Below are positions 54,879-63,623 of a stretch of DNA of 64,000 nucleotides, piece by piece. This DNA is from Fibrobacterota bacterium (GTDB taxonomy: Bacteria > Fibrobacterota > Chitinivibrionia > Chitinivibrionales > Chitinispirillaceae). Position 1 is the first letter of the stretch; each line of letters opens with the position of its first letter. The position numbers were made by a program, and so were the translations under genes. Under the pieces are notes generated by a model. It saw nothing but the letters and a program-made list of their open reading frames with translations, was not told where the DNA came from and did no database searches. The stretch covers positions 1 to 64,000 of the forward strand of contig JAEYNR010000049.1 of the NCBI GenBank assembly GCA_023412475.1, written 5' to 3'.

Positions 54879-56603
54879 TTATAACAGATTCCAGGTCAGC
54901 ATTTTATCAGAAGGTTTCAAAAGGAACTGAAGCTCACAGAAATTATTTGCATGCACATATTGGTTGAACAGATTCAAAAGTACCATCCCAAACAGATGAA
55001 GGTCCTCAGTATCTTTGAACTCACTCTCTTCAATAGTGAGAATAAAACGGATCCCGAATATAAGACAACCCTTATACACTTTACGCAGCGGTTCGCTTTT
55101 AACAGCTACAATCGATTCTATTCTGTGGCTCTTTTCTTCAAAACCTGACCAATCATACAGATGAATGTATTTTCTGAGAACATCTCTGTTTGCTATTCCT
55201 TTTACATTCGCAGCAAGGTTAGTATGGAAAGCCCATAAGTATTCATCATTTTGGGGTGGGAGAACTGGCATGGTTGGACGTGTAATATTAGATATTTTTA
55301 TGTAGTCCGGAAAACCTCTTCCAGGACTATTAATATCACCTTCATGAACCATGTCTCTTGGAAGGTTGCCGTTTGTACACCAAGCCTCTATAAATACTAT
55401 CTCTTCCTTTATCTCTTTTCCAGAAAGATTAGAACCACCAAACGATACATTCATCTGCCGCTTTCCTCCTGCTGTATTAACAAACCGTGCGGCATACGTA
55501 TTAGCAAATCTTTTTCCGACATTTTTAAATGTATAATAAGGCTCATACACAGATTGCTCACCTGTGACTTTGTTAATTCCTGTTATGGAGTGAATGCTAT
55601 GAACACGCACATTTTCAGATGCATAATCTGCAACTACCTGGTATTGAGGCTGTAACCCGTTTTTAACCACAGATTCTGTGTTCTTTAAAAACATATTTAC
55701 AACCGGACTGCAATATAATCTGAATATTGAAGAGGTAAATTCTCTTCCTACAGGAAACCGTTCGGATGCTGTAACTTTTATTATAATTGCCTCAGGAGTC
55801 GATTGAGGTTCTGGTAAAGTGTCTAATCCTCTGAATTCAACGAACAGATATTTTTCAGGAAATGCGAAATATTCTTTCAATAAATTTTGTCCATGGAAAG
55901 AGCGTCTGGAGGTAGGTAATATTGTCTCATCATTCTCAAAGCCTCCTGCTTTTACAGCTTTGCTAGGATCGATAGAATAACATTTACCATCATTTTTATA
56001 CTGAACTTCGAATCTTATGACTTCAGTGGTAAATATTCGATGCAAAGTCATGGCAACAGGATATTCTGCATACAGAAAGACACTTATTCTTTTAAAGTCG
56101 AATTTATCCCATTTGACCGACGTATCCAGACTGAACACAAATGAAAAAACATCATTGTTCTGGTAATCACTTTCCCTCTTTACTGTAACTAATGATAATG
56201 GATTAAATATTATTGGCCAGGTAGTTCTGAACCTGCATATGTCCGAACCAGGGCCAATCTGCCCGGTCGTTATTTCTGATCCTGCAGGTAAGATCCTGCT
56301 CTCCTGAAGATATCCTGCCCGCGGCTCAAATTGGACAATGGCCAAAGATGGTATCTCTTGAAAAAACTGCGGCCATATAAGATTTATGAGACCTTCGGTC
56401 AACTGAGGCAGAGATTCATCCAGTTTCTCACGAATCCTCCCTGCAATAAAAGCAAAACCCTCAAATAAACGCTCCACATATGGATCTCGATCCCCAAGAG
56501 AATCGATATTAAGATAACGGGCAATCTGTGGATGTGCTTTGGCGAATTCAACTCCTGATTCATAAAGATACCGCAGCTCCTCTTCATAATACTTTTTTAT
56601 CAT
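54879..56603 (-). CDS. tssF: T6SS baseplate protein TssF
   Basis: 574 residues of the VasA/ImpG family. The N-terminus YYEEELRYLYESGVEFAKAHP then DPYVERLFEGFAFIAGRIREK is diagnostic, as is the C-terminal LHLFGMVLLNLFNQYV. It forms the baseplate wedge with TssG. The start ATG follows AGGAGGT by 9 nt and lies inside tssE (20-bp overlap), so the two are translated together. Confidence 0.95.
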   Translation of the reverse strand: MIKKYYEEELRYLYESGVEFAKAHPQIARYLNIDSLGDRDPYVERLFEGFAFIAGRIREKLDESLPQLTEGLINLIWPQFFQEIPSLAIVQFEPRAGYLQESRILPAGSEITTGQIGPGSDICRFRTTWPIIFNPLSLVTVKRESDYQNNDVFSFVFSLDTSVKWDKFDFKRISVFLYAEYPVAMTLHRIFTTEVIRFEVQYKNDGKCYSIDPSKAVKAGGFENDETILPTSRRSFHGQNLLKEYFAFPEKYLFVEFRGLDTLPEPQSTPEAIIIKVTASERFPVGREFTSSIFRLYCSPVVNMFLKNTESVVKNGLQPQYQVVADYASENVRVHSIHSITGINKVTGEQSVYEPYYTFKNVGKRFANTYAARFVNTAGGKRQMNVSFGGSNLSGKEIKEEIVFIEAWCTNGNLPRDMVHEGDINSPGRGFPDYIKISNITRPTMPVLPPQNDEYLWAFHTNLAANVKGIANRDVLRKYIHLYDWSGFEEKSHRIESIVAVKSEPLRKVYKGCLIFGIRFILTIEESEFKDTEDLHLFGMVLLNLFNQYVHANNFCELQFLLKPSDKMLTWNLL

Positions 56604-57030
56604 TTTTTTTAACCTCCTGAATCTTTATGTTGGATATTTTCGGAGGTTGATTTGGAATAAGAGTTGTATGGAACATTACTTCCGGTCCCTCTATGATTTC
56701 TGCTGATATGACAAAATAAATATTACTGTTGTTGCCTTCTGATCCTAATGAATCTACCCGGATATTTTTGAGCCTGGGCTCATATTTTTTTACAGTATCC
56801 CTTATTACTTCCTGTAACCTTCTAATTCCTTCAGGTGTTGAATGATATATTTCTGACAGTTCTGGAATACCATAATCATCTATATGTTGACTATAACCAC
56901 GTCGAGTGTTAAGAAGACGAAAGAGATGATCCATAATCGATTTTGTTTTAAGATATCCCTCAGGCACAGAATCAACATGATTTCCGTCCATAAATTTCCC
57001 GGTCAAACACTCAAATAGCCCTGTCTTCAC
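56584..57030 (-). CDS. tssE: T6SS baseplate protein TssE (gp25-like)
   Basis: 148 residues, homologous to phage T4 gp25. LLNTRRGYSQHIDDYGIPEL and the EPRL motif in VKKYEPRLKNI mark the family; gp25-like proteins start sheath polymerisation at the baseplate. The start is GTG preceded by GGGAG at 7 nt. It is separated from hcp by 92 bp containing a GC-rich hairpin. Confidence 0.93.
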   Translation of the reverse strand: MKTGLFECLTGKFMDGNHVDSVPEGYLKTKSIMDHLFRLLNTRRGYSQHIDDYGIPELSEIYHSTPEGIRRLQEVIRDTVKKYEPRLKNIRVDSLGSEGNNSNIYFVISAEIIEGPEVMFHTTLIPNQPPKISNIKIQEVKKNDKKVL

Positions 57031-57089
57031 CCAACTACTCCCAATTTACTTCTGCTTAATGAATAGCTTTAAAATTCAAGAAAATGAAA

Positions 57090-57110
57090 TCCTCCGGTTT
57101 ATTCGGAGGA
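57090..57110 (-). terminator. hairpin after hcp (attenuator or mRNA end)
   Basis: Perfect 7-bp stem TCCTCCG/CGGAGGA with a 7-nt loop. On the minus strand it starts 13 bp after the hcp stop and is followed by TTTCATTTTC. A partial terminator or 3' stabiliser here would raise hcp mRNA relative to the downstream baseplate genes. Confidence 0.55.
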
Positions 57111-57122
57111 CTTATTCTTCTT

Positions 57123-57599
57123 TTAACGACCTTCCAACCAGGAATCAGTATGCACATACCCCCCTTCCGGGTACTCCCAGGTAATCTTTCCATATCTGAA
57201 ACTGACCTTTTCCATATGCACAAATCGTTCAAATTCTTTGGCTTTTACATTATACATGACCGGTTCGACAGAACAGACTTTTACAGTTTCCAAAAGATGG
57301 CTAAAATAGAGAATCTCTGCCCCCTGATCATCAATCTTGTACCAATCCACTTTCATTTTGTCGTATGTTATTCCTTCACATACTGCCTTATAAAGAAGCG
57401 GAGATGATTGGTCAAATGATTTTATTATCTGAAAGGCTTCATGCTTTCTGGTCCCGGTTAAAGCACCGGTATCAGGATCGGTAGGAATCCTTACTTCATG
57501 GTGAAATTCGAGAATCTCTATACTGTTTTCTCTCCCTGCGACAGTACATCCACCCTTAATTTTCCCTTCATTAATCCACATGTAAGCTGGTATCGGCAT
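57123..57599 (-). CDS. hcp: T6SS inner-tube protein Hcp (TssD)
   Basis: 158 residues of the Hcp family, the hexameric ring that stacks into the inner tube and carries effectors. MPIPAYMWINEGKIKGG, ILEFHHEVRIPTDPDTG, ALTGTRKHEAFQIIKSFDQSSP and VSFRYGKITWEY are typical. No C-terminal effector extension is present. A strong ribosome site (AAAGGAG, 6 nt) and a leader of about 100 bp with a small hairpin precede it, consistent with high expression. Confidence 0.96.
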   Translation of the reverse strand: MPIPAYMWINEGKIKGGCTVAGRENSIEILEFHHEVRIPTDPDTGALTGTRKHEAFQIIKSFDQSSPLLYKAVCEGITYDKMKVDWYKIDDQGAEILYFSHLLETVKVCSVEPVMYNVKAKEFERFVHMEKVSFRYGKITWEYPEGGYVHTDSWLEGR

Positions 57600-57700
57600 G
57601 AGATCTCCTTTGATGTTAATGGTGAAGCAAGTTATTCTGTTATTTTATGTTGCACCCTTTCGGTGAAGGTTCTTTTAGGAATCTTGACTTATTAATGAGT

Positions 57701-59224
57701 CTACTGTTTACCTTTTGGCATCTGGCTTACAAGAAACAAACTCACATCGATTCCCTCTATCTGAAAATGCGGTATAACCGATAATGAAACAGAAAAGAAT
57801 CCTGGATTATCTAATAATTCATTAACACTCACCTCTGCTGCTTTCAGAGGATGTGATGCAATTAACTGCGGACCCGGATCTGGCATTTCTGTAACCAGGC
57901 TTTTTATCCATTTATTCAATTCCTCCTGAAGCACTACTTTGCTTTTAGTGGTACCGATATTTTCACGTTGAATTATTTTAAGGTAATGAGCAATTCGGGA
58001 AATCATAAAAATGTATGGCAATCTTGAATTGACCTTTAAATTGGCATTTACATCCGGGTTGTCTGTCTGAGTGATTTTCTGAGCAGAATTGGCAGAAAAG
58101 AAACATGCGTAATTACTATTCTTATAATATGATAATGGAATGAATCCCTCGTTGGCAAACTCAAATTCACGCGTTTCCGGCACCAGTATCTCGGTAGGTA
58201 TTTTCATCTGAGTGCCCTTCCCTGCATCGAAAAAATGAACCGGTAAGTCCTCTATCTTACCTCCGGATTCCGGACCGCGAATCTGAACACACCACCCATT
58301 TTCAACAAAAGAACGCACCATATTGGAGGCAAATGCGAATGAACTGTTTCCCCACAGATACTTCTGATGATCCTTCCCTGTGATCTTTTCCGTGTAATTA
58401 AACTCCTTTACCGCAACTGTATCTGGTCCGTATGGAAGCCTCAATGCAAATCTTGGCAAAGCTAAGCCCACATATCTGGCATCCTCTGTTTTACGGAATG
58501 AATTCCACCTGACAAATTCTGAGCGATCCATAAATGTATGCAGATCTTCTATTTTTGTCAATTCATTAAAATCTTTTTTTCCAAAAAATCTTGGAGAAAC
58601 AGCACCAATAAAAGGGCAGTGACAGGCTGCAGCAACTTTTGATATATTTTGCAAGAATCCAATATCCTCAGCGGTGCTGCTGAATTCGAAATTGGAGATC
58701 AGCGCCCCATAAGGTTCTCCTCCAGGAGTGTCATACTCATCTGTATAAACCTGCTTGTATATACCAGACTGAATTATTTCTGCAGCATCCTCGAAATCTT
58801 CATTAATAACCTCCTTCCCAACATCCAGAAGATCTATTTTAACATTCTTGTGAAAATCAGTTCTGTCCACCAGAAATTTAAGACTCCTCCATGCAGATTC
58901 CATACTTTGAAAATCCGGATGATGCATGATTTCATCAAGCTGTTCCGATATTTTACTGTCAATTTCTGCTATTATACTGTCGATAAGATTTTTATCGACC
59001 TTTTCTATGCTCATTTCACCCTGAACAATGCTTTCCATGAAAAATTTTAATGCAGCCCCTATACGTTCACTTGAACTGCTCTCTGCCAACGCAGTAACTT
59101 CCGCATAGATCATCACATTGACCACCTTCTGCGGAATTGTCAACTCCATTGAGTCATATATATATTGCAGACTGTTTTGCGCCTCAACAGGGCGCCTCTG
59201 CATCTCCATCTTTTCATTTAACAT
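57701..59224 (-). CDS. tssC: T6SS sheath protein TssC
   Basis: 507 residues of the large sheath subunit (VipB). Landmarks are SAWRSLKFLVDRTDF, YGALISNFEF, CPFIGAVSPRFFG, EDARYVGLALPRFALRLPYG and YLWGNSSFAFASNM. With TssB it forms the contractile outer sheath. AAGGAG lies 6 nt before the ATG. A 149-bp untranslated gap with inverted ACGATTCTT/AAGAATCGT repeats separates it from tssB. Confidence 0.97.
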   Translation of the reverse strand: MLNEKMEMQRRPVEAQNSLQYIYDSMELTIPQKVVNVMIYAEVTALAESSSSERIGAALKFFMESIVQGEMSIEKVDKNLIDSIIAEIDSKISEQLDEIMHHPDFQSMESAWRSLKFLVDRTDFHKNVKIDLLDVGKEVINEDFEDAAEIIQSGIYKQVYTDEYDTPGGEPYGALISNFEFSSTAEDIGFLQNISKVAAACHCPFIGAVSPRFFGKKDFNELTKIEDLHTFMDRSEFVRWNSFRKTEDARYVGLALPRFALRLPYGPDTVAVKEFNYTEKITGKDHQKYLWGNSSFAFASNMVRSFVENGWCVQIRGPESGGKIEDLPVHFFDAGKGTQMKIPTEILVPETREFEFANEGFIPLSYYKNSNYACFFSANSAQKITQTDNPDVNANLKVNSRLPYIFMISRIAHYLKIIQRENIGTTKSKVVLQEELNKWIKSLVTEMPDPGPQLIASHPLKAAEVSVNELLDNPGFFSVSLSVIPHFQIEGIDVSLFLVSQMPKGKQ

Positions 59225-59373
59225 GAATTGCTCCTTCCAGATAAGCGCAAGAAAGCTTCTTTCTTTAACTCAGTTTTACATGAACAGAACGATTCTTGTG
59301 GAGTCGCTCCCCTCTGAACATTTTTTTTCGATTCACCTCCAAAGAATCGTGCTTATCAGGTATTTATTTCATC

Positions 59374-59895
59374 TCAAGTCTCACTGTTATTGTGCCCTGA
59401 TGTGTCAGGAATAAGTTTTTGTAATTCCCCTAATAAGGCTTTCGATGCCTCATTATCTTTTAAGATCCCCTCCAAACGTCTTCTGAATTCTCTGTTATCT
59501 ATCAGATTTGATTTTAAATCTTTAAGCAGATTCCTTGCAGCCAAAAGCCTGCTTATAGCAGGAATATTTTTGGCAACATACTCAGGTCTGAATGATTTCA
59601 TATTCTTTATTTTTAAATGCACGGCAAGCATCTTGTCCTTGTCTCTTGAAAGTTTGTCATCAACAGTATAATCCAGCGACAAATCCATCCCTTCCATAAC
59701 CTGTTCCAGATTGTTTTTGTTGATGTTAATTTTCTCCAGATCGGAGATTCTTTCAGAACTCTTCTTCTTTGAAAAATCTCCTGTAACCAGGATTTTAAAT
59801 GGCAGCTCTACCTTTTTCCTGGTATCCCCTTTTCCCACATCCAGTTTTAAATTGATTCTGGCTGGCGGTATCTCGTTTTGAAAACTTCCGGCCAT
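59374..59895 (-). CDS. tssB: T6SS sheath protein TssB
   Basis: 173 residues of the small sheath subunit (VipA). Signatures are RINLKLDVGKGDTRKKVELPF, ILVTGDFS, a central ISDLEKININKNNLEQVM and the C-terminal helix AISRLLAARNLLKDLKSNL. It lies 8 bp after tssA. Confidence 0.95.
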   Translation of the reverse strand: MAGSFQNEIPPARINLKLDVGKGDTRKKVELPFKILVTGDFSKKKSSERISDLEKININKNNLEQVMEGMDLSLDYTVDDKLSRDKDKMLAVHLKIKNMKSFRPEYVAKNIPAISRLLAARNLLKDLKSNLIDNREFRRRLEGILKDNEASKALLGELQKLIPDTSGHNNSET

Positions 59896-59903
59896 AGTAA
59901 ATA

Positions 59904-61442
59904 TTACCTTTCATCAAATGGTTGGAAATTTAACGCAATTCCCGGATCCAAATAGCACATTTTTTTCAGCATACTATCCCTTTTCTCTATAAGAAGAGAT
60001 TTTTTATCACCCGATTTTTCTTTAGCAATTACTTCATAGGTCCTTATCATAAGGTCAAGAAGATCTACAACAAGCGATGGCACCCATCTGGCAAGACTAT
60101 AAGTATCAGCCAATTCGTAAAGTGATTCCAACATAAATAAAGCGATCTCAGGTCTTCGGGCATCAAGCATACAGGATACAACAGATAATCTTCTTTTGAA
60201 ATTATCAAGCTCGTTTACCTCTTTTTTAATCCCATCTACCAGAAACTGCAGACCTTCTTCTTCTGTATTGTTTGAAGTTTCAGATAACCTCAGATCCTCT
60301 TTTTCTGTTTTATTGCCGTAACTGAAGTCATTTTTACGAAGCGTTTCACTAACTTCCTGCTCAATCCATTTTTTTGTTTCAGTATTACTAAAGGGTGTTC
60401 CGTCTATAAATTTCAAATTTATCATTTGCGGAAATTTATTCACAAATAAAGCAGTTTCTAAAATTATAGCCTCATTAACTCCGGCGAATGTAACCCCAAG
60501 GTTTTCAGCAGCTTTTGCAGAAATTCTTTGCAAGTCTAACCAAAAAAGCGTATTACCTGAGCTGAACATCATTTCAGAATTGCACAATGCAGATTTAAAA
60601 TCTCCCTTATCCACTAGTGATATTAAAAAAGCTCTTCTCTCCTGTGATGGGGGTTCTATTTTTGTTAACATTGCTTGTGTAAACGGTAGCATCTCGATAT
60701 TTTCCCAACGTGCAACCCTCATTAACCGATAGCCTGCAGATTTTTGCGGCTCTTTTTCTATTAAAAACAAAGCACATTTGCGTATCGAATCGAATGCAGT
60801 TTTTTCATTTTTTACAAAGTCATCAGAAAATGAACTTGTTGTTTTCCTCTCTTTTGAAACATGATCTTCCGGAATATCTGGATTATTAATCGGTTGTGAT
60901 AATTCTGGCCGCTTCTGTTCTGTCAGCTTTCTCCATTTTTTTGCAAATGCATATAATTTCTCTGGAAATGGGGACGAGTCCGGAAAATTTATACTAAGGG
61001 AATCCCTCAGATTATCCAGCACTGAAACAAGCCGATTCATTTGCTCATGAGCAACACTGGAGACTGTAGCATTTTCAAGAATTTCGGTAAACCGGCTCGC
61101 ATCCAGCCATTTAAATGCCATCCATTTTCCCGTCAGTCGCCTTGGAAATAGTGCATCAAACATTTCTCTGCTTAGATGCATCAATGCTTCAAACAGATCA
61201 CAGAAAAGGCACCAGTCCTCTTTTTTCAAATAACACAATGCCAGATATGAAAAGACACGAATATCTTTACTTTTCTGACTCAGGATGTTATACGCCTTCT
61301 CTTCAACAAGACTATAATCAATACCTTCTGACTTACTGACTTCTTTCTTAATAGCCTCAAAATCAGAGTCGTAATTTAAATCACTTCCACAGACTTCTTC
61401 ACTAAAGCCAGTCTTCAATGAATTCAGATGGATTTCAGAAAT
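59904..61442 (-). CDS. tssA: T6SS cap/priming protein TssA
   Basis: About 512 residues of the ImpA/VasJ type. The N-terminal ImpA domain has GSDLNYDSDFEAI and RLTGKWMAFKWLDASR, and the C-terminal VasJ-like domain has PEIALFMLESLYELADTYSLARW. Start: the only TTG in range (61418) has no ribosome site. An in-frame ATT at 61440-61442 has AGGAGG (61448-61453) 5 nt upstream and adds SEIHLNSLKTGFSEEV, which aligns with the family opening (LL.PISEE..CGEDL). I therefore list an AUU start, a rare codon. First gene of the operon. Confidence 0.82.
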   Translation of the reverse strand: MSEIHLNSLKTGFSEEVCGSDLNYDSDFEAIKKEVSKSEGIDYSLVEEKAYNILSQKSKDIRVFSYLALCYLKKEDWCLFCDLFEALMHLSREMFDALFPRRLTGKWMAFKWLDASRFTEILENATVSSVAHEQMNRLVSVLDNLRDSLSINFPDSSPFPEKLYAFAKKWRKLTEQKRPELSQPINNPDIPEDHVSKERKTTSSFSDDFVKNEKTAFDSIRKCALFLIEKEPQKSAGYRLMRVARWENIEMLPFTQAMLTKIEPPSQERRAFLISLVDKGDFKSALCNSEMMFSSGNTLFWLDLQRISAKAAENLGVTFAGVNEAIILETALFVNKFPQMINLKFIDGTPFSNTETKKWIEQEVSETLRKNDFSYGNKTEKEDLRLSETSNNTEEEGLQFLVDGIKKEVNELDNFKRRLSVVSCMLDARRPEIALFMLESLYELADTYSLARWVPSLVVDLLDLMIRTYEVIAKEKSGDKKSLLIEKRDSMLKKMCYLDPGIALNFQPFDER

Positions 61443-61989
61443 GAGATCCTCCTGGTTAATTTTTTAATCAGATTATTAAAACTTTTAAAATTTCAGGGAA
61501 ACAACTCAGTAATCAACGAGAGAATAGGAAAGGAACTTCAAATAATCGTTCTCGGAAAATATAATGCGTTGTGGAAATGCTGGTTCAGAAAGATTTGCGC
61601 TGTAAATATTGAAAGTGAGCTGCAGGAAATTTTATAAATACTTCGGCAATTCCACCAAAACGCTCCAGATCAGAACGGTTTTCTTTCAATAGAATATAAT
61701 TTGGGATTAGACCAAAGAGTATTTCAGTTTTATTTTTTTTACTATATCATTAAGAACCGTATCTAAATCAGTATTACTTTTTAGATGAATACTCAGCCAA
61801 TTTAAACGAATTAGCCCAATTTAATAAATCTAATCAAAAGTAATTTATAAACTATGAAACTAATATTTTGAAACTATTTTTCATCTCTGGGCTTATCTGA
61901 TTATTTTTTTTCCTGATTCTATCTGAATGTTTCTATCCGATTAGTTACTCTCTCCTGATTAACTCTGATTTCGACAAGGATATCCGCTT
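61443..61989. other. divergent gap between T6SS operon and FHA-MltD gene
   Basis: 547 bp, AT-rich. It holds the promoters of the T6SS operon and of the FHA-lytic transglycosylase gene, plus an inverted partial copy of the MITE-like family (61889-61948). A 69-codon frame at 61428 is unsupported. No operator was recognised. Confidence 0.5.
61889..61948 (-). repeat. MITE-like element, inverted fragment F
   Basis: GGGCTTATCTGATTA and CTGATTCTATC match the reverse complement of the left half of copy B. The fragment ends in CCGATTAGTTAC (61937-61948), similar to the reverse complement of the left terminus. Its orientation is opposite to copies A and B. It ends 41 bp before the FHA-MltD start. Confidence 0.55.
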
Positions 61990-63474
61990 ATGAATGGTTA
62001 CTATCTGGAAATAGTTCGCGGAATAGATCTCGGAAAAAGATATGCGTTACCAGAAGGTGCTGCTACTATCGGGCGCAGTGATGATAATCTTATTATACTC
62101 GATCAAAACGAACTACTGGTTTCAAGTCATCACGCCATTCTTTATATGTATCCCGATAATTTTTACATCCAGGATATAAACAGCAGAAACGGGTTGTATC
62201 TCAACGGAGAACAGACCAGTCTCAATAAGGTAACGTTAAATGATGTTATTGGATTCGGTGAAAAAGGCCCCCGATTGAAACTTCTCTGTACAACGAATGA
62301 TGTCACCAGAAATGATTCTGATCAACAAACCCCCGTTGACCCTATGGCTGAAATCTCCAGCTTGAAGGATAAACCTTCCCTTGAGTCAGTGTCGGTCTAT
62401 ACTATAGAAATAGAGCACAAAATTCTTAATAACAGTATTAATGCAGATGAGTTGTCAAAGTTAATGCAGCAAAGTGCCAGTTTGGAGAAAATACTGCAAA
62501 AATGGAATCTGTCTGAAACTCAATCCAATCTTCTTTTTAGTGCCTACGGTGCGCATCTCAAAAACCGCTACCGAATGATTATACTGACATGTATTATCAT
62601 CCTTCTCTCATTTTCTGCTATGGCATATCTCACAATCCAGTTTTTCGGAGCTAAACCCGGGCCAGACTCAGGTATGATATCTGAAATACCGAAGAATAAA
62701 GGAGCAATTGATTCACTAATGATTGGTTTTAGTCAATCTAATCAGCTATATCTTTTTAGATCATTGTTTAGTGCATCAGATTATCAACCGATCAATAAAG
62801 ACACCATAGAATTTTTTCTTTATGAGATTTTATCCAGCTTTGAACACACCGACTACCAGATCCCTCCCCAGATGACAGCAGCCGTTAAACGCCACCTGAA
62901 AACGTATTTACAGTCAAACAAATCAATGGTTAAACGGTTATTAAAAAGAAAAGAGCTTTATTTCCCCATGATTCATAAAGTATTTGCGGAGAAGAATATT
63001 CCATCTCAGTTAGCATATATTTCGATGCTTGAAAGTGGCTTTAATCCGAAAGCATTGAGCCATGCTGGAGCAAGAGGTTTGTGGCAGTTTATGCCATACA
63101 CTGCACGAAAATATGGATTAAATGTCGATGCCTTTTCTGATGAACGTATCGAACCCAAAAGGGCTACTTATGCTGCAGCAGAATATCTTCGTGACCTAAT
63201 TGGAATTTTTGGTGCAAAGAGTTCGATTATGTTAGTTATGGCAGCCTATAATGCAGGTGAGAAAAGGGTTATGGATGCACTGCGGAAAATTGACAATCCC
63301 ATTCGTGACCGTGATTTCTGGTATATCTATCGGATGGGCTATCTGGCGGAGGAAACAAATGAGTATATTCCTAAGATACTTGCTTTAATGATAATAGATA
63401 ACAACCGCGAACATTTCGGTTTCACAAATAGCAATATCGCGGCTACCCAGGTTGTGGAAACCGAAGAAGATTGA
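61990..63474 (+). CDS. FHA domain - TM - MltD-type lytic transglycosylase fusion
   Basis: 494 residues. An N-terminal FHA domain (residues 1-105) keeps the phosphothreonine-binding set: Gly28-Arg29, Ser45-x-x-His48 and Asn67 in SRNGLYLNG. After a polar linker a single TM helix (about 196-217, IILTCIIILLSFSAMAYLTI) places the FHA in the cytoplasm and the rest in the periplasm. The C-terminal SLT domain is MltD-like: LAYISMLESGFNPKALSHAG (catalytic Glu near 349), GLWQFMPYTARKYGL, DERIEPKRATYAAAEYL and AAYNAGEKRV. It probably cleaves peptidoglycan under control of threonine phosphorylation. It is divergent from the T6SS operon. There is no LysM domain. Confidence 0.9.
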   Translation: MNGYYLEIVRGIDLGKRYALPEGAATIGRSDDNLIILDQNELLVSSHHAILYMYPDNFYIQDINSRNGLYLNGEQTSLNKVTLNDVIGFGEKGPRLKLLCTTNDVTRNDSDQQTPVDPMAEISSLKDKPSLESVSVYTIEIEHKILNNSINADELSKLMQQSASLEKILQKWNLSETQSNLLFSAYGAHLKNRYRMIILTCIIILLSFSAMAYLTIQFFGAKPGPDSGMISEIPKNKGAIDSLMIGFSQSNQLYLFRSLFSASDYQPINKDTIEFFLYEILSSFEHTDYQIPPQMTAAVKRHLKTYLQSNKSMVKRLLKRKELYFPMIHKVFAEKNIPSQLAYISMLESGFNPKALSHAGARGLWQFMPYTARKYGLNVDAFSDERIEPKRATYAAAEYLRDLIGIFGAKSSIMLVMAAYNAGEKRVMDALRKIDNPIRDRDFWYIYRMGYLAEETNEYIPKILALMIIDNNREHFGFTNSNIAATQVVETEED

Positions 63475-63560
63475 GACAATTTAAGTGTCTAACAAACAGG
63501 CAAACTTGCCAAAATCCGATATCATCTTATAAAAATAGAACCGTTACCCATTCAATTCCC

Positions 63561-63600
63561 AAAAAAAGAGCCCTTCGAAATTAACCGAAGTGCTCTTTAT
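63561..63600. terminator. bidirectional Rho-independent terminator
   Basis: Stem AGAGC-CTTCG/CGAAG-GCTCT (63567-63596, one mismatch). A7 on the left gives a T7 tract for minus-strand transcripts, and TTTAT follows on the right. It serves the convergent FHA-MltD and chaperone genes; the minus direction looks stronger. Confidence 0.8.
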
Positions 63601-63623
63601 ACTCAAATCTAAACTATAGTAAC

